The notes beneath the pieces were generated by a model. It searched no databases, had not been told where the DNA came from, and saw only the letters and a program-made list of their open reading frames with translations. Of a stretch of DNA of 64,000 nucleotides, positions 61,215 to 64,000 are shown piece by piece. Origin of the DNA: Bacteroidota bacterium (GTDB lineage: Bacteria > Bacteroidota > Bacteroidia > B-17B0 > Aurantibacillaceae); assembly GCA_016708845.1 (NCBI GenBank), contig JADJFB010000004.1, positions 62,001-126,000 on the forward strand, in the 5' to 3' direction. Position numbers and translations under genes: made by a program. Position 1 is the first letter of the stretch, and every line of letters starts with the position of its first letter.

Positions 61215-64000
61215 ATGAAGATGAACTCTACAAAATTATTAGTTGCTTTATTTATAAGCAGCGTCTTTACTTTAAAAGCTCAACAGCCTCAAGTTTCAAA
61301 CGAGCATAATCATGAGCATATTGATAATTTTTATCTACCATTAGACTTTGATAAAGATTCATTAAAAGGATTTAATGAAGAAGCGGCTTGGCAACAAGCT
61401 AAAATGAGTACAGATCAAGCATGGCGTCAAGAGCGTATTGTTGCTGTGTTAAAGAGAAATTTTATTGATTTTAAATATGGTTTTTCAAAAACAGCTCCTT
61501 TACCTGAAGTTCAAGGGCCTTGTTCGAATCCAGATTTTGAAACAGGTACTATAGCAGGCTGGACAGCTACTCAAGGACCAAATAATAATTCATTAACAAT
61601 GGCTGGTTGTTGCCCAAACACAACGTCTCAAGCTGTAATTGTAACGGCAGGAACAGATCCAAATGTACCAGCTATTCAAAGAGTTCCTCCTGGAGGAGGT
61701 AATTTTACTTGTCGTCTAGGGCCAACAGGTGTTTCTAGCGGAGGCACATCTTATCGTTTATCTCAAAGTTTTACAGTAACTCCTGCAAACTCAGTTTTCA
61801 TTTATAAGTATGCTGTTTTATTAAATAAAGCACCGCATAATTGTTCTGAACAGCCATTTTTTAATGTTTCTTTTAAAGATTGTTCTGGAAATCCTATTCC
61901 GTGTGGTCAGTACAATGTAACAGCAATTGGTTCTTCTTGTTCAAGTGGAGATCCATCTTTTATTACTTCTGGAAGTTGGGCTTATAAAGATTGGACAACT
62001 GCTGCTTTTGATTTAACATCATATATAGGACAATGTGTAAACTTAGAATTTACAGTTGCGGGTTGTGTTGCTTCTCAAGGAGCACATGGAGGTTATGCTT
62101 ATATTGATGCTTCTTGCAGTCCAATGACATTAAATTTAAACGGTACAGATATTCCAATTGGACAAACAAATAACTCCTTTTGTGGTGCAGCTACAACTAA
62201 TACATTATGCGCACCTCCTGGTTTTACGTATAGTTGGACAGGGCCAGGTGTGGCGGGACAAACAAGTCAGTGTGTAAATACAAACTCCAATGGAACATAC
62301 TCAGTTACCTTGGGAATTGCAGGTACCACTTGTTCATTCAGCCCTGTATTATATTCAACGTTTAACTCGGCACCAAATCCAACTGTCACAGCATCATTAA
62401 CTCAGCCAATATGTGTGTTACCAGCAGGTACAGCATCTATTACTGTTAATGGGGGAACTGGACCATATACTTTTTCTTGGACACCGGCAGCACCATCTTC
62501 TTCTGTGAATGCGAATTTACCTCCAGGAACTTCATATACAGTTTCAGCAGAAGACGATAATGGATGTATTGGTACTACAACTTTCTCAGTAGATCCATAC
62601 CCGCCAGCTCCAGCCTATACATTAAATGTAAGTCCTAGTTATAGCTTAAGTTGTTCTTCGCCAAGTACAACCATTACTTTTGCGCCAACAAATACAAGCA
62701 CTGCTAATCAATGGCAAGGACCTTCAGGAATGATAACTGGAACTAACGTAGTGGTTACTGCGCCAGGAGTGTATACATATACAACAATTAATACGGTTAG
62801 TACGTGTTCATTAACCGGAAGTATAAATATTACTGGTTCATTGAACTTACCTGTTTTAACTTCTTCATTGACTCAGCCTAGCTGTGCATCACCAGTAGGA
62901 AGTGCAACCGTAAGTGTTGCAAATGGTACGGCTCCATACACGTATTCTTGGTCGCCAACAGTTGCTGCTCCAACAAATACGGTAAACTCTAATTTACCGC
63001 CGGCAACAAATTACACAGTATCTGTTACTGATGATGCAGGTTGTACAGCTTTAACTACTTTCTCAGTTAACCCGTTTTCAGGCGCTCCGTTATACACCTT
63101 AAGTAATAATCCTTCGTTATTAATTACATGTGCTTCGCCAAGTACTACATTAACTTTTGCTCCAACAAATACAAATACAAGTACATCTTGGAGTGGTCCA
63201 TCGGGAATTATTTCAGGAACAACAACTGTTGTAACTGCTACTGCTGCAGGAACTTATTCGTACGTTGCTTTAAATACTATTAGTACTTGTTCTGTATCTG
63301 GAACCGTAGTTGTAACAACGGATACTATTATACCTGCAGCTGCTTCTTATACTGTAGTTTGCGGTAGCGCTAACATGATATCTTTAACCGCAACATCAAC
63401 ACCTAGTATTGAGTTAGATTGGATAACACCATTTACTCCAACAACATCCATTGGTAATCCAGCAACATCAGCTGCAATTGGAGTTTATACATTAACAGCG
63501 TTTAACCCTAATAATGGATGTTTACAAACCTATACCGTTCCAACATCTATTCCTACAATTAACGTGTTAACCTCGCCTAGTAATAATTTATTAACCTGTT
63601 CTACTACAACTATTAGCGCCAATGCTTCTTCTACTCCAAGTGTATTAATTAGCTGGAATAATGGAACATCTACTGTAACAACAAATCCACTGCCAATTAC
63701 AGCAAGTGGTTCTTATACAGCAATTGCAACTAATAGTTTAGGTTGCAAAAGTCAATCAGTTATTACAGTAAGTTCTAATACAGTTGCTAATGTTAATATT
63801 AATGCATCATCCACATTAATTACATGCGCAACCGGTTCTGAAACTTTAACAGCAAATAGTTCGGTTGGAGGTCCATATGTTTATAGTTGGACACCTAGCT
63901 CAACCACTTTTACTGGAACGTCATTCCCTGTGACATCGCCTGATACTTATACAGTTGTGGCATTAAATACTGCCAATGGTTGCACGGCAACAGCTACACA
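61215..64000 (+). CDS. Large repetitive secreted surface protein, 3' end outside window
   Basis: The frame opens at ATG 61215 (a second ATG at 61221 is possible) and remains open for at least 928 codons to the edge. A signal peptide (MNSTKLLVALFISSVFTLKA) precedes a His-rich stretch (SNEHNHEHIDNFY). A jelly-roll-like domain with eight or more cysteines follows (PCSNPDFETGTIAGWT, SCSSGDPSFITSGSWAYKD). Two near-identical tandem units of 157 residues start at 62391 and 62862 (471-base period). Each contains SLTQPxC, a PYTxSWxP strand and a YTVSxxDDxGC SprB-like motif. Ig-like Thr-rich repeats continue past that. It is probably a T9SS-exported adhesin; its tail lies beyond the window. Confidence 0.85.
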   Translation, partial: MKMNSTKLLVALFISSVFTLKAQQPQVSNEHNHEHIDNFYLPLDFDKDSLKGFNEEAAWQQAKMSTDQAWRQERIVAVLKRNFIDFKYGFSKTAPLPEVQGPCSNPDFETGTIAGWTATQGPNNNSLTMAGCCPNTTSQAVIVTAGTDPNVPAIQRVPPGGGNFTCRLGPTGVSSGGTSYRLSQSFTVTPANSVFIYKYAVLLNKAPHNCSEQPFFNVSFKDCSGNPIPCGQYNVTAIGSSCSSGDPSFITSGSWAYKDWTTAAFDLTSYIGQCVNLEFTVAGCVASQGAHGGYAYIDASCSPMTLNLNGTDIPIGQTNNSFCGAATTNTLCAPPGFTYSWTGPGVAGQTSQCVNTNSNGTYSVTLGIAGTTCSFSPVLYSTFNSAPNPTVTASLTQPICVLPAGTASITVNGGTGPYTFSWTPAAPSSSVNANLPPGTSYTVSAEDDNGCIGTTTFSVDPYPPAPAYTLNVSPSYSLSCSSPSTTITFAPTNTSTANQWQGPSGMITGTNVVVTAPGVYTYTTINTVSTCSLTGSINITGSLNLPVLTSSLTQPSCASPVGSATVSVANGTAPYTYSWSPTVAAPTNTVNSNLPPATNYTVSVTDDAGCTALTTFSVNPFSGAPLYTLSNNPSLLITCASPSTTLTFAPTNTNTSTSWSGPSGIISGTTTVVTATAAGTYSYVALNTISTCSVSGTVVVTTDTIIPAAASYTVVCGSANMISLTATSTPSIELDWITPFTPTTSIGNPATSAAIGVYTLTAFNPNNGCLQTYTVPTSIPTINVLTSPSNNLLTCSTTTISANASSTPSVLISWNNGTSTVTTNPLPITASGSYTAIATNSLGCKSQSVITVSSNTVANVNINASSTLITCATGSETLTANSSVGGPYVYSWTPSSTTFTGTSFPVTSPDTYTVVALNTANGCTATAT

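Noticed and set aside
1..64000. CRISPR array, prophage, transposon or tRNA genes
   Set aside because: No regular spacer array, transposase, integrase, phage structural gene or cloverleaf was seen on either strand.

Overview
The window is a 64 kb stretch of low-GC (roughly one third G+C) DNA from a member of the Bacteroidota. The evidence is the type IX secretion cargo (both the type A sorting tail and the gliding-motility 'CHU_C' tail), TAnnTTTG -7 promoter boxes, a bTHX small ribosomal protein, a DUF4271-hemD-rnpA cluster, a CASTOR/POLLUX-type channel, TPR/SpoIIE-type phosphatases and a DarA-like flavoprotein. I cannot place it to genus. Most of the window is chromosomal housekeeping. I saw no prophage, transposase, CRISPR array, rRNA or tRNA.

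Layout. 1-6.1 kb: end of prs, rplY (L25), a Lon-substrate-binding-domain protein, an S41 protease, bTHX, purK and purE. 6.1-12.2 kb (minus): a DUF4271, lysine-tailed hemD and rnpA cluster, with mutY, an acyl-CoA synthetase and a free-methionine sulfoxide reductase. 12.3-15.8 kb (plus): SpoIIE-type phosphatase, LigT-like phosphodiesterase and CASTOR/POLLUX-like channel. 16-25.3 kb: clpP, an RCC1-repeat secreted protein, envelope lipoproteins, a histone-H1-like Lys/Ala repeat protein, TonB, a DarA-like protein and a DUF3109 protein. 25.4-34.9 kb: glmS, TIGR01777 epimerase, a ferredoxin/unknown/GNAT operon, hemE, bestrophin, a secreted M1 peptidase and ispE. 35.2-36.8 kb: accA and efp. 37.1-40.4 kb: a btuDCF-like vitamin B12 importer behind a cobalamin riboswitch. 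40.4-51.4 kb: an orphan histidine kinase, two tandem secreted surface proteins, kup, tatC and a TPR-SpoIIE phosphatase. 51.5-58.6 kb: a complete hisGDCBHAF(IE) operon behind a His-rich leader peptide and attenuator. 58.7-64 kb: kynureninase, a radical SAM/SPASM protein and the start of a very large repetitive surface protein that runs off the edge.

Regulation visible in the DNA: a translation-coupled his attenuator (four consecutive His codons, then a perfect palindrome with a U-tract), a B12 riboswitch, several near-leaderless promoters and many bidirectional terminators. Three dispersed intergenic repeat families occur. Family A (three copies, same orientation) lies just 3' of the terminators of rplY, bTHX and efp. 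Family B (three copies) includes one inside the btu operon. Family C is a short palindrome, one copy of which is read in frame inside ispE.

At least eight genes are broken by single-base length changes, nearly all in short homopolymers, and removing or adding one base restores a full-length family member in each. I read this as sequence or assembly error rather than gene decay. I therefore annotate these loci as single genes. I found no convincing wholly new multi-gene system. The best leads are the his leader, the repeat families (including the one inside ispE), the lysine-rich HemD tail and the unknown gene coupled to a ferredoxin.
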